64,000 bases of DNA from Lachnospiraceae bacterium MA2020 (lineage in GTDB: Bacteria; Bacillota; Clostridia; Lachnospirales; Lachnospiraceae): contig JQKK01000018.1 of the NCBI GenBank assembly GCA_000746015.1, positions 1 through 64,000 of the forward strand, read 5' to 3'. Shown piece by piece: positions 1 through 7,798 of this stretch. Under the pieces are notes generated by a model. That model was not told where the DNA came from. It did no database searches and saw only the letters and a program-made list of their open reading frames with translations. The translations under genes were made by a program, and so were the position numbers. The stretch's first letter is position 1. Every line of letters begins with the position of its first letter.

Positions 1-249
1 TGATGTAATCAGAGTTTTCTCATCTGTTCTTACTATTTCCCATTTTTCTTTTCTCATTGGACTGTCTTTAAGGATCTGATTGCAAGTAGTGAGTGTCTCT
101 GATATATAATCCAATGCCATATGTAATGCTTCATTCCTTACTCTGCTTACAAATCCTGCAAAGTCCATTGGGTTATCTGAAAAATCTTTTGATGCTTTCT
201 GAAGATTTGGTATGCCATTCTCGATAAAATGCTGTATACTATTTAACAT
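1..249 (-). CDS. ISLre2/UPF0236-family transposase, N-terminal fragment (runs off the window)
   Basis: An open frame of 83 codons starts with ATG at 249 behind a strong GGAGGAG site and continues past the left edge. The translation begins MLNSIQHFIENGIPNLQK and ends near WEIVRTDEKTLITS. A helical N-terminus followed by a phrase of the type 'R-x-D-x-K-T-L-x-T-x-x-G' is typical of ISLre2 (UPF0236) transposases just before their conserved catalytic region, which would lie outside the window. Whether the element is intact cannot be judged. Family assignment rests on this N-terminal signature only, so it is moderately confident. The gene would mark the window's left border as a mobile-element junction. 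Confidence 0.6.
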   Translation of the reverse strand, partial: MLNSIQHFIENGIPNLQKASKDFSDNPMDFAGFVSRVRNEALHMALDYISETLTTCNQILKDSPMRKEKWEIVRTDEKTLITS

Positions 250-251
250 AA

Positions 252-318
252 GGGGACTCCTCCATCTAAGTTGTATTGGCTTGGACACCGTATACAACTA
301 TATCATGAAGGAATCCCC
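252..318 (-). promoter_or_regulatory. Transposase leader hairpin covering the ribosome-binding site
   Basis: Arms 252-260 (GGGGACTCC) and 310-318 (GGAATCCCC) pair over nine positions with one G-U. A second perfect seven-base pair GTTGTAT (270-276) / ATACAAC (292-298) lies inside. On the minus strand the transposase Shine-Dalgarno sequence overlaps the outer stem, so folding would hide it. IS elements commonly use such structures to prevent translation from read-through transcripts; applying that here is inference. Confidence 0.45.
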
Positions 319-348
319 TTTTTTATTTAATCCTACAAAAACTTTACG

Positions 349-3114
349 CTAGCCATTTGAAAACATATAATTTATTACATTTCCATATATCCCCGTCGGG
401 ATATTACCACTCATCAATTCAGTGTTTGGCTTAGATAGCTTTCCACACGTAACAATGTACTCTGATATATTTTTTCTGTGCTTACTTCCCTTCAGAGCAA
501 CTAAATATTTTAAATATTCTGGGAAAATCACTTCTTCAACCAGTCGCTGGATCTCATCAAAACTATTTGCCAAAGACTTCATAAATTGATTTACTTCAAA
601 TTGAACTTCTTTATCCCAGAGTTCGTAGTTCATCATCTGAATTGAATTTATTGCTGCTGCATATGCTGAAAATTTTTTCTCTATTTGTTTCTTCACCTCA
701 GTAGAAGCATCTTCTCCATCCGGAGTAACTATACTAACAATAGGCAGCATACTTGAGTTAATCGTTCCATCACTAATGTACTGCATAAAAAAATAATTAG
801 CATAGTTTGCGTTGTACATCTGATCATACTGATAATATTTTTTTACATCCCATTCTTGAGGTGTCATTACATAATTCTTGTATAGCTTACACTGTTGAAA
901 AGAGTAATCGCATTGCCTTCTCCATCTTTCTATAAATAGCTTTATAGGCTCTATCCAGGCCTTGTCCCATTCTTTCATATATGTCGATAAAACACGCTCA
1001 ATAGCTTTTTGTGAATAATCCTTCTGTAATTCGTCTCTCGTAATAAAATACTGATTCAATTCATTTTTATATGCTTCTTTAATTTTATTCTCGTTTTTTC
1101 CCCATCGAATTTTATCCCAACATTCAAGAATGGATATTATATGCTTATCATGATAAAAATCCGGAGTATCGAATTTAACTTGTATCCCTTTCGTACCATC
1201 ATAAGATGACATTTCGTTTTGAATAATTAGTTCATCATTGTTCAACCTTAAAGCAAAAGCCTTTTGTATATAGTTTATTTTTACATAATCTACAATGTTT
1301 TCTGCCTGAGTCTTTTCTTGAAATGCTTCAATCTTTAATAACAATTCATTTCGTGCAAAACAAAGTCGGTTTTCTTTAAGATATGGTATATAAGGCAAAT
1401 TATCTGGATACAAATGCATAGATGTCATCACTTCATCTATCCTAAGAATTGATGCATCAACCTCACCACTATTTATCCCATTTATTCTATAAAACAAATC
1501 GTCAAGAGTATTTTCAAAATCATTTATACAATGCTGATAATTATCATTGATCTGATCAAGATATTGTTTTCTTACAGATTCTATCTCAGAAACAAACGCA
1601 TCCCTAATTTTTGTGAAGGTCCTTTCCTTTCTCATATTGCCTAACAAACCATTAATAACAGAATATACAACACCATTTTTATCAAACAGCATAAGAAAAT
1701 CATCTAAGAAACCATTTTGAATATTAATCACTAAGTCATTAAAATCTATATTTCTCTCTGTTAATTTAAATTTAAATTCTGCGGTTGTAGAATCATCATC
1801 GACAGAACCAATGTTAATAACATTCCACTTCATATCATTGCCATAATATAAAACTGTTTTTTGTATATCTTCTAAAAATGTTTTCTGTATCGAATTACAT
1901 GTTTCCATGAAACCACTATTCTTTTCCTGTGCTTTTAATACGAATGCGAAGTTCTTAGGTTGCTCATCACACTGATACCATAAAGCATCATATTCTGTCC
2001 CTACAAGAAAACTATTTTCTTTATCTAGTAAAATTTGACATAGTTTATTTATTGATGACTTCCTAATAGAAGCAATATCTTTATTAACTTTATCTTTTAC
2101 CTGCCTGTACACTTGTAGATTTGAATAATAAAAACAAATATACTTTCCCAAATAAGCAGCTAGTAACTTTTCAACATTGCCACAAAAAGTTTCATAACTT
2201 TTTAGTTTAAGCTCTGCAGCTTTGTTATCATTAAGCAAATACTCTATGCATCTTTTTATTCCATCAACTGTATCTTGTCTTAGTTGTAATTTTTTCTGTA
2301 ATTTATCCCCCACATCCTTTTTTCTTATGGGCGGAAGCTGACTCCTCAAACACTGCTTAATATATTTTTTATAATGATTATTATTAAGTTGAAAGGATTT
2401 CTCTCTCTCAGAATCCGAGTCACACTTATCCAATTTAGTTACGATTCCATATATGCTTTTATCCTGATTTTTTACACTTTCAAGTTTCTTCTCAACATCA
2501 ATAGCACCTACATCTGTTGCTTCAAAACACCACAGAACCAAATCTGATTTAGAATAGTATTTTTCAAATCCGTCCGAAGCAACAAACCTGACTCCTTCTG
2601 CACCATCAATCTGAGTTTCTATTATTTCTGTATCGGCACGACCTTGAAGAAAACCTGGAGTATCAATTATAACCATTCCATCATTTGGCCAATTTATGTT
2701 GTTAAGATGCCAACGTATCTCCTCAATTTCTCTGGTTTTTACTATCTCATCAATAGAATCTTTACTTTCAGAATTTTCTTCATATTCTTCCATCAATTTC
2801 TTTGCTTCTTCAACAGTTGTTCGGACTATATTGTCCTGATATACTACTTCTGCATATGGCTCACCTTTTGTTGATTCATACACTCCAATACACCAGGTTT
2901 TAGGCTCATAATCTACCTCAGCAACAGTAGCACCAACTAGAGCATTTAATAATGATGATTTACCACTATTTCCTTCACCTACAATCATTATTCGTAAAGG
3001 TTCATCAATTAATTTTAATTGGCTATCAATTCTTTCAGATAAATTCTTAAGATTATATTCCTGACATATACTATTTAATTGTTGCAATCGTCTACGAATA
3101 TCCTCTTTTTTCAT
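349..3114 (-). CDS. Large dynamin-like GTPase (stand-alone)
   Basis: Predicted GTP-binding protein of about 921 residues. The G domain shows a P-loop GEGNSGKSS (about residues 46-54), a G3 motif DTPG (151-154) and a G4 motif TKLD (226-229). The rest is long, charged, mostly helical and rich in K/E/N/Q, as expected for a dynamin-family stalk, but I recognise no further named domain and see no signal peptide. ATG at 3114 has AGGGG six bases upstream; an in-frame ATG at 3135 has only a poor site. The gene is low in GC compared with the rest of the window, stands alone and abuts an IS fragment, which suggests horizontal acquisition. Bacterial dynamin-like proteins remodel membranes and some act in phage defence; the role of this one is unknown. 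Confidence 0.75.
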   Translation of the reverse strand: MKKEDIRRRLQQLNSICQEYNLKNLSERIDSQLKLIDEPLRIMIVGEGNSGKSSLLNALVGATVAEVDYEPKTWCIGVYESTKGEPYAEVVYQDNIVRTTVEEAKKLMEEYEENSESKDSIDEIVKTREIEEIRWHLNNINWPNDGMVIIDTPGFLQGRADTEIIETQIDGAEGVRFVASDGFEKYYSKSDLVLWCFEATDVGAIDVEKKLESVKNQDKSIYGIVTKLDKCDSDSEREKSFQLNNNHYKKYIKQCLRSQLPPIRKKDVGDKLQKKLQLRQDTVDGIKRCIEYLLNDNKAAELKLKSYETFCGNVEKLLAAYLGKYICFYYSNLQVYRQVKDKVNKDIASIRKSSINKLCQILLDKENSFLVGTEYDALWYQCDEQPKNFAFVLKAQEKNSGFMETCNSIQKTFLEDIQKTVLYYGNDMKWNVINIGSVDDDSTTAEFKFKLTERNIDFNDLVINIQNGFLDDFLMLFDKNGVVYSVINGLLGNMRKERTFTKIRDAFVSEIESVRKQYLDQINDNYQHCINDFENTLDDLFYRINGINSGEVDASILRIDEVMTSMHLYPDNLPYIPYLKENRLCFARNELLLKIEAFQEKTQAENIVDYVKINYIQKAFALRLNNDELIIQNEMSSYDGTKGIQVKFDTPDFYHDKHIISILECWDKIRWGKNENKIKEAYKNELNQYFITRDELQKDYSQKAIERVLSTYMKEWDKAWIEPIKLFIERWRRQCDYSFQQCKLYKNYVMTPQEWDVKKYYQYDQMYNANYANYFFMQYISDGTINSSMLPIVSIVTPDGEDASTEVKKQIEKKFSAYAAAINSIQMMNYELWDKEVQFEVNQFMKSLANSFDEIQRLVEEVIFPEYLKYLVALKGSKHRKNISEYIVTCGKLSKPNTELMSGNIPTGIYGNVINYMFSNG

Positions 3115-3320
3115 ATAACGTACCCCTAATACCATTTCTTCTCATATGTATATTTCGGAATAATAGACTTTTTCAAACATATCAATGCCATGTTTTTTTT
3201 TATAAACATCATAACTATTCTGTCTATCGTTGAACTGTGTTCACTTACCCGACATCCATAGTGTTGCTTCAATTTTCAGCTACAGACCAGTTCTCTCGGA
3301 CGATTTTTGAGCAAAAATAA

Positions 3321-3376
3321 AAAGGCTTATCTCTGAGCAAATCTATCATTCAACGATAGCCAGTAAATAAGCCTTT
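3321..3376 (-). terminator. Terminator of the mutS2-rlmCD operon
   Basis: Arms AAAGGCTTAT (3321-3330) and ATAAGCCTTT (3367-3376) pair perfectly. An inner CTATC/GATAG stem closes the loop. On the minus strand the hairpin is followed by a T-rich run. It lies just past the rlmCD stop. Confidence 0.75.
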
Positions 3377-3397
3377 TGTAGCCCTATATTTTTTCAA

Positions 3398-4771
3398 TTA
3401 ACTGTGTTCATCTCTTGTCATCAATAGTACTGCCTCAACATGCGCCGTTCGACTAAACTGGTCGCACGCCGCATATTTCTGCAGCTTGTATCCTGCGGCA
3501 AGAAGGATCTTCATGTCGCGGGCAAGAGTTGCAGGATCACATGAGACGTAGACTACGCGGTCAGGTGACATGCCTACTATTGTTTCAAGTACTGATGCAT
3601 CAAGTCCCTTTCTCGGAGGATCTACAACTACTACGTCAGCTTTTATGTCCGGATGTGACGGCATGTAGTCCTCGGCAGCCGCTGCTACAAAGTCTGCATT
3701 TGTAATGTTATTTAACTTTGCATTGATCTTTGCATCCTCTATAGCCTCCGGCACGATCTCAAGACCATGTACCTTTGCTGCACCTCTCGCTAGGAAAAGC
3801 GTTATAGTTCCTATGCCGCAGCATACATCCCATACTTCCTCGTTTCCGGTAAGCCCTGCATACTCCAAAGCCTTATTGTAGAGCTTCTCAGCCTGCACAG
3901 GATTAACCTGATAAAATGAAAGCGGAGAGATCTGAAACTTCAGTCCGCCAAGTACATCTGTGATATATCCGTCACCATCGAGCACTACGATTTCCTTACC
4001 AAGAATCACATTTGTCTTGTCCGGATTGATATTTAATGTGACAGACTTTACGCCCGGGATTCCCCTCATCTCTGCCGCAAATTCCTCAGCATGTGGAAAT
4101 TTCTTAGTAGCCACGACAAGGCATACCATAAGCTCTCCTGTGCCAAATCCCTTGCGCAAGAGCAAATGCCTTACTATTCCCTTGCCTGTCGTCTCATCAT
4201 AAGGCATGATGCCATACTCTTCCAAAAATCCAATGACGATCCTCAGGATCTTCTGGAACTCAGGCGGTGTCAGTCTGCAGTCCCTGCACTCTATAATGTT
4301 GTGAGAATGCCCCGCATAAAAGCCCGCCACTATCCGTCCATTCTTGTCGAGTCCTATCGGGTACTGAGCCTTGTTTCTGTATCTCCACTCACGCTCCATG
4401 CCGATGATAGGCTCCTCAGCAACAGACAATATCTTTTCCGGTATACCGCCTATCCTCAAAAGACAGTCATGCACCTTCTTCTGCTTATAAGCGAGCTCTA
4501 CATCATAAGAAAGCGATTGAAGCTGACAGCCGCCGCAGGGACGCGCTATCTCACACTCCGGCTTAACTCTGTCCTCCGAGGGCTTAATCACTTCCTTGAG
4601 CCTTGCAAAGCCATAATTCTTTTTTAACTTCATAACAGTAGCAATGATCTCATCGCCAGGTACAGTATCCTTAACAAAAAGAGGGAAGCCATCAAGCTTG
4701 CCGATACCTTCCCCAGTACTTGTGAGGTCCGCGATAGTAATGCGGACCTCCATATTTTTCTTTAATTCCAT
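3398..4771 (-). CDS. rlmD: 23S rRNA (uracil-5-)-methyltransferase, RlmCD/RumA family
   Basis: SAM-dependent enzyme that methylates C5 of uridines in 23S rRNA (U1939 and, in many Gram-positives, also U747). Residues 1-60 form a TRAM RNA-binding domain. Cys73, Cys79, Cys82 and a cysteine at 162 or 165 fit the [4Fe-4S] ligands of the RumA family. The Rossmann domain has DVCCGIGTITLF as its SAM loop, DPPRKGLD, and the nucleophile Cys411 in VSCDPATLARD. The length of 457 residues is normal. ATG at 4771 overlaps the end of the yhaM-type gene by ten bases, indicating translational coupling. Whether it acts on one or two uridines cannot be read from sequence, so the exact symbol (rlmD or rlmCD) is uncertain. 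Confidence 0.92.
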   Translation of the reverse strand: MELKKNMEVRITIADLTSTGEGIGKLDGFPLFVKDTVPGDEIIATVMKLKKNYGFARLKEVIKPSEDRVKPECEIARPCGGCQLQSLSYDVELAYKQKKVHDCLLRIGGIPEKILSVAEEPIIGMEREWRYRNKAQYPIGLDKNGRIVAGFYAGHSHNIIECRDCRLTPPEFQKILRIVIGFLEEYGIMPYDETTGKGIVRHLLLRKGFGTGELMVCLVVATKKFPHAEEFAAEMRGIPGVKSVTLNINPDKTNVILGKEIVVLDGDGYITDVLGGLKFQISPLSFYQVNPVQAEKLYNKALEYAGLTGNEEVWDVCCGIGTITLFLARGAAKVHGLEIVPEAIEDAKINAKLNNITNADFVAAAAEDYMPSHPDIKADVVVVDPPRKGLDASVLETIVGMSPDRVVYVSCDPATLARDMKILLAAGYKLQKYAACDQFSRTAHVEAVLLMTRDEHS

Positions 4772-5721
4772 TCTCCGGCCTTTCTGATATTTGAAGCCAT
4801 CAGTTTGTTAAATCCAAGCCATCCCTCAGCGCCTTCCTGCGGTGTAGCTGTCTCAAGAAGCTCTGTCATAGTCTCAAGCTTTGCATCAGCATTGTCAGCA
4901 AGATTGAGAGCCATAGCCTCCATCAGCGCAGGCTTCTTTGGTGAACCAAATTCAAGCTCGCCGTGATGTGCAACTATGCAGTGCTGAAGCTCCCTTAAAA
5001 GCTTCTGAGGGAATCCCGGGATGTCCCTTGCAAGATCCTCGACCATCTGGGTACCGATAACGATATGGCCAAGGAGCTGTCCTGCGTCAGTATAGTCGTT
5101 CTGCGGGAATGGTGAAAGCTCGCGTGTCTTACCCACATCATGCAGAAGTGCTGCAGTGATGAGAAGATCATGGTTAAGTATAGGATAAGCCTTTGTGAAA
5201 AACTTACAGATACGTGTCACTGCAAGAGTGTGCTGCAAAAGTCCTCCTACAAATCCATGATGGATGCTCTTAGCTGCAGAACTCATGTTAAAAGCCTTTA
5301 CAAAATCAGCATCCTCAATAAAGAGCTTGACCAAAAGTGTGTGCAGATAAGTATTCTTTACAGTGTCTATAACTTCTCTAAGCGCTTTCTGCATCGCATT
5401 CATGTCATACTTACTTACAGGAAGATAGTCAGAAGCGATATACTCATCCTCCTTCGCTACCCTTACCCTTTTAAGTGATGCCTGCAGCGCACCCTGATAT
5501 CTTGCAACCTCTCCTACTACCTGTATGTAATCGAGTGAATCAAACTCTGCTATTCCGCTTGAATTAGGCTCCCAGATCTTTGCGTCAAGTGTTCCTGTCT
5601 TGTCCTGCAAAATGACATTGAGGTATGGTTTTCCATTCCTTGTCACTGCCTGCTGCCTATACTTGCAAAGATAGATGTCACTGAGGTTGTCGCCTTCATT
5701 CAAGTCTTTTATGTACTTCAT
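4762..5721 (-). CDS. yhaM: 3'-5' exoribonuclease, YhaM family (OB fold + HD domain)
   Basis: Cytoplasmic RNase of 319 residues, close to the 314 of Bacillus YhaM. Residues 1-100 form an OB-type nucleic-acid-binding domain with a typical DKTGTLDAKIW strand. The HD phosphohydrolase domain follows, with HHGFVGGLLQHTLAV, the LLHDVGK metal-binding signature and a HHGELEFGSPK motif. ATG at 5721 has AAGGAG six bases upstream. The gene sits between an HtrA-like gene (33 bases upstream) and rlmCD (10-base overlap), so it belongs to the same operon. YhaM trims RNA ends and can also degrade DNA in vitro; operon placement beside an rRNA methylase fits RNA metabolism. Confidence 0.9.
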   Translation of the reverse strand: MKYIKDLNEGDNLSDIYLCKYRQQAVTRNGKPYLNVILQDKTGTLDAKIWEPNSSGIAEFDSLDYIQVVGEVARYQGALQASLKRVRVAKEDEYIASDYLPVSKYDMNAMQKALREVIDTVKNTYLHTLLVKLFIEDADFVKAFNMSSAAKSIHHGFVGGLLQHTLAVTRICKFFTKAYPILNHDLLITAALLHDVGKTRELSPFPQNDYTDAGQLLGHIVIGTQMVEDLARDIPGFPQKLLRELQHCIVAHHGELEFGSPKKPALMEAMALNLADNADAKLETMTELLETATPQEGAEGWLGFNKLMASNIRKAGEWN

Positions 5722-5754
5722 TAAAATCTCCTTAAATCTATAAATCTATAAAAC

Positions 5755-7074
5755 TTATTCAATTAAATCCTTATCCAGTGTAGTGTATGTCACGTCAAAA
5801 CTCATTTCGGCATACTCGCCGCGGGCATACCTGCGTACTGTCACTACCGCATCATCGCCCGGCTGGCTTGACATGATAGTTTCAGTATAATCACCAAAAT
5901 CAGAGATCTCTTTAGTACCGATCTTGGTGATAACATCGCCGCTCTGGATACCTGCGCTCATTGCAGGTGAATTCATTATAACACTTGTTACATATGCCCC
6001 GTACGGAACTCCAAGCTCCTCATGAGCAGCATCTGTTACGTTTGTACCCTTTATACCAAGGCACGTCGTGCTCTTGTCATTAGAAAGGCTCTCGATAATA
6101 TCCTTCATGTCAGATATCGAATATCCGGAAATGAGGTTTTCCACATCTTTAGGAGTAGTCTTTCTCGATATTATACCGAGGACCTGTCCTTCGTAATTAA
6201 ATATAGCTCCGCTTGCTTCCTTACTGCCATAGATGTCTGTAGAAATTATATGTGCGTTACGGTCTGTCATATTCATGACACGCGAATTGCTCGTGACAAG
6301 TCCGTAAGCTACATTTCCGTTGCTGCCAAGCGGCCTGCCGACTGCCATGACAGGAGTCCCGGGAAGCTTTGATGATCTGGAACTTCCAAGTTTGGCCTCT
6401 TTTATCGCTTCAAGGGTCTCACTGCTTATAGACTCCATAGGAGCCGCAATTATCTCTATCCCGGTATCCTGATCGACCTGCTTGACCTTGCCCTCTACAG
6501 TTGTCCCATCAGCAAATGTCAGCGTGATCTTGTCAGCATCCTCCGTCACATCAGAGCTTGCAACGATCAAAAGCTCCTTGCCATTATTTGCAAGAATTAT
6601 ACCAGCACCGCTGCTTGTATCTTCATATGTGGTCTCAAACCAGTCTGTGTCAGATGCCACTCCGGTAACTGTGACCATTGACCGCATCGCATCCTCAGCC
6701 GCATCGCTAAGCGAGCGGTAAAGATCCTTATAGTCCTCCGTTGTAAGCGATACCTTCTCCGTAATGTTATTTATTATCTGCGGAGCTTCTGCAGAACTCA
6801 CACTCTCATCAGATTCTTTCGTCTCTGAGAGAGTATTTTGGGATACCGTCACTTCCTGCGGCTGCTCATCCTCTTCGGCTATGCTTACCTCCCGCATCTG
6901 CTCGGTATTTATGGAGTCTCTTACCATAGCAGAGAAAACAGAAGCAGAAATAGCTCCGAAAACAACTGCCGCAAGCACGATCAGTGCTCCTATCTCAAGA
7001 ACTCTGCGCTTGTTTATCGGCTTATCCTTGATCTTTTCTTTAATAAACTGAAACTCTGAATCTTTATCGTCCAT
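5755..7074 (-). CDS. Membrane-anchored HtrA/DegP-like protein with PDZ, catalytic residues apparently lost
   Basis: About 439 residues: short cytoplasmic N-terminus, one membrane segment near residues 26-50, an S/E-rich linker with VSQNTLSE, a trypsin-like double barrel and a C-terminal PDZ domain with AGIQSGDVITKIG. In active HtrA proteins the catalytic His lies in TNNHVV, the Asp in TDLAV and the Ser in GNSGGPL. Here the matching segments read ASSDVTEDADKI, DTGIEI and KEASGAIFN. So His and Asp are missing, and the Ser context is degraded, although one serine could still align. I read it as a pseudoprotease or peptide sensor; that is inference. ATG at 7074 has AGGGG six bases upstream and is preferred to the ATG at 7080. 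The upstream neighbour, 20 bases away, is an OmpR-type regulator. Confidence 0.8.
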   Translation of the reverse strand: MDDKDSEFQFIKEKIKDKPINKRRVLEIGALIVLAAVVFGAISASVFSAMVRDSINTEQMREVSIAEEDEQPQEVTVSQNTLSETKESDESVSSAEAPQIINNITEKVSLTTEDYKDLYRSLSDAAEDAMRSMVTVTGVASDTDWFETTYEDTSSGAGIILANNGKELLIVASSDVTEDADKITLTFADGTTVEGKVKQVDQDTGIEIIAAPMESISSETLEAIKEAKLGSSRSSKLPGTPVMAVGRPLGSNGNVAYGLVTSNSRVMNMTDRNAHIISTDIYGSKEASGAIFNYEGQVLGIISRKTTPKDVENLISGYSISDMKDIIESLSNDKSTTCLGIKGTNVTDAAHEELGVPYGAYVTSVIMNSPAMSAGIQSGDVITKIGTKEISDFGDYTETIMSSQPGDDAVVTVRRYARGEYAEMSFDVTYTTLDKDLIE

Positions 7075-7094
7075 AGTCATCCCCTAATCGGTAC

Positions 7095-7793
7095 TTACAT
7101 AGTTTCGAATTTATATCCAATGCCCCAAACAGTAGATATCTTCCATGCATTGTGATCTTTGATCTTCTCTCTGAGTCTCTTGATATGCACGTCTACAGTA
7201 CGTGTATCTCCCACATACTCATATCCCCATATGTGGTCAAGCAGCTGCTCTCTTGTAAACACCTGATTTGGTGATGATGCAAGGAAATAGAGAAGCTCAA
7301 GCTCCTTTGGCGGCATGTCTATCTGCTTGCCATAGTAAAGTACCGAGTAATTGGTCTGATTGATAACAAGATCAGCATACTCGACCTTTTTAACGTTGCT
7401 CTTTGGCTCCTCAACTCTCTGCGGCTGATAACGCCTCAGCACAGCCTTTGCTCTTGCAACAAGCTCCTTGGAGTCAAACGGCTTTTCCATGTAATCATCC
7501 GCGCCAAGCTCAAGCCCAAGCACCTTGTCAAAAACTTCTCCCTTTGCAGAAAGCATAATGATCGGTACCTGTGACTTCTGTCTTATCTCACGACAGACCT
7601 GATATCCATCCATTCCCGGAAGCATTAGGTCGAGCAAAATGAGATTTGGCTTAAAAGCGTCAAACTCCCTTACTGCACTCTCACCATCATTTACAATCTT
7701 TGTATCAAAGCACTCTTTTGTAAAATACAGTGAAATGAGCTCTGCAATATTGTTGTCATCATCAACGATAAGTACTTTTTGTTTTTCAACCAT
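7095..7793 (-). CDS. OmpR/PhoB-family response regulator, no adjacent kinase
   Basis: DNA-binding response regulator. The receiver domain has acidic residues in VDDDNN, the phospho-accepting Asp in LILLDLMLPGMDG, and the conserved Lys in LSAKGE. The C-terminal winged helix contains a typical FTREQLLDHIWGYE helix and ends in TVWGIGYKFE. The length of about 232 residues is normal. The mutS2 stop overlaps an ATG at 7802 as ATGA, but its only purine run is too close, so I prefer ATG at 7793; coupling to mutS2 is likely either way. No histidine kinase gene is next to it. The following gene codes for a membrane HtrA-like protein, so the pair could form a sensing unit (inference). Confidence 0.93.
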   Translation of the reverse strand: MVEKQKVLIVDDDNNIAELISLYFTKECFDTKIVNDGESAVREFDAFKPNLILLDLMLPGMDGYQVCREIRQKSQVPIIMLSAKGEVFDKVLGLELGADDYMEKPFDSKELVARAKAVLRRYQPQRVEEPKSNVKKVEYADLVINQTNYSVLYYGKQIDMPPKELELLYFLASSPNQVFTREQLLDHIWGYEYVGDTRTVDVHIKRLREKIKDHNAWKISTVWGIGYKFETM

Positions 7794-7798
7794 TTTGA

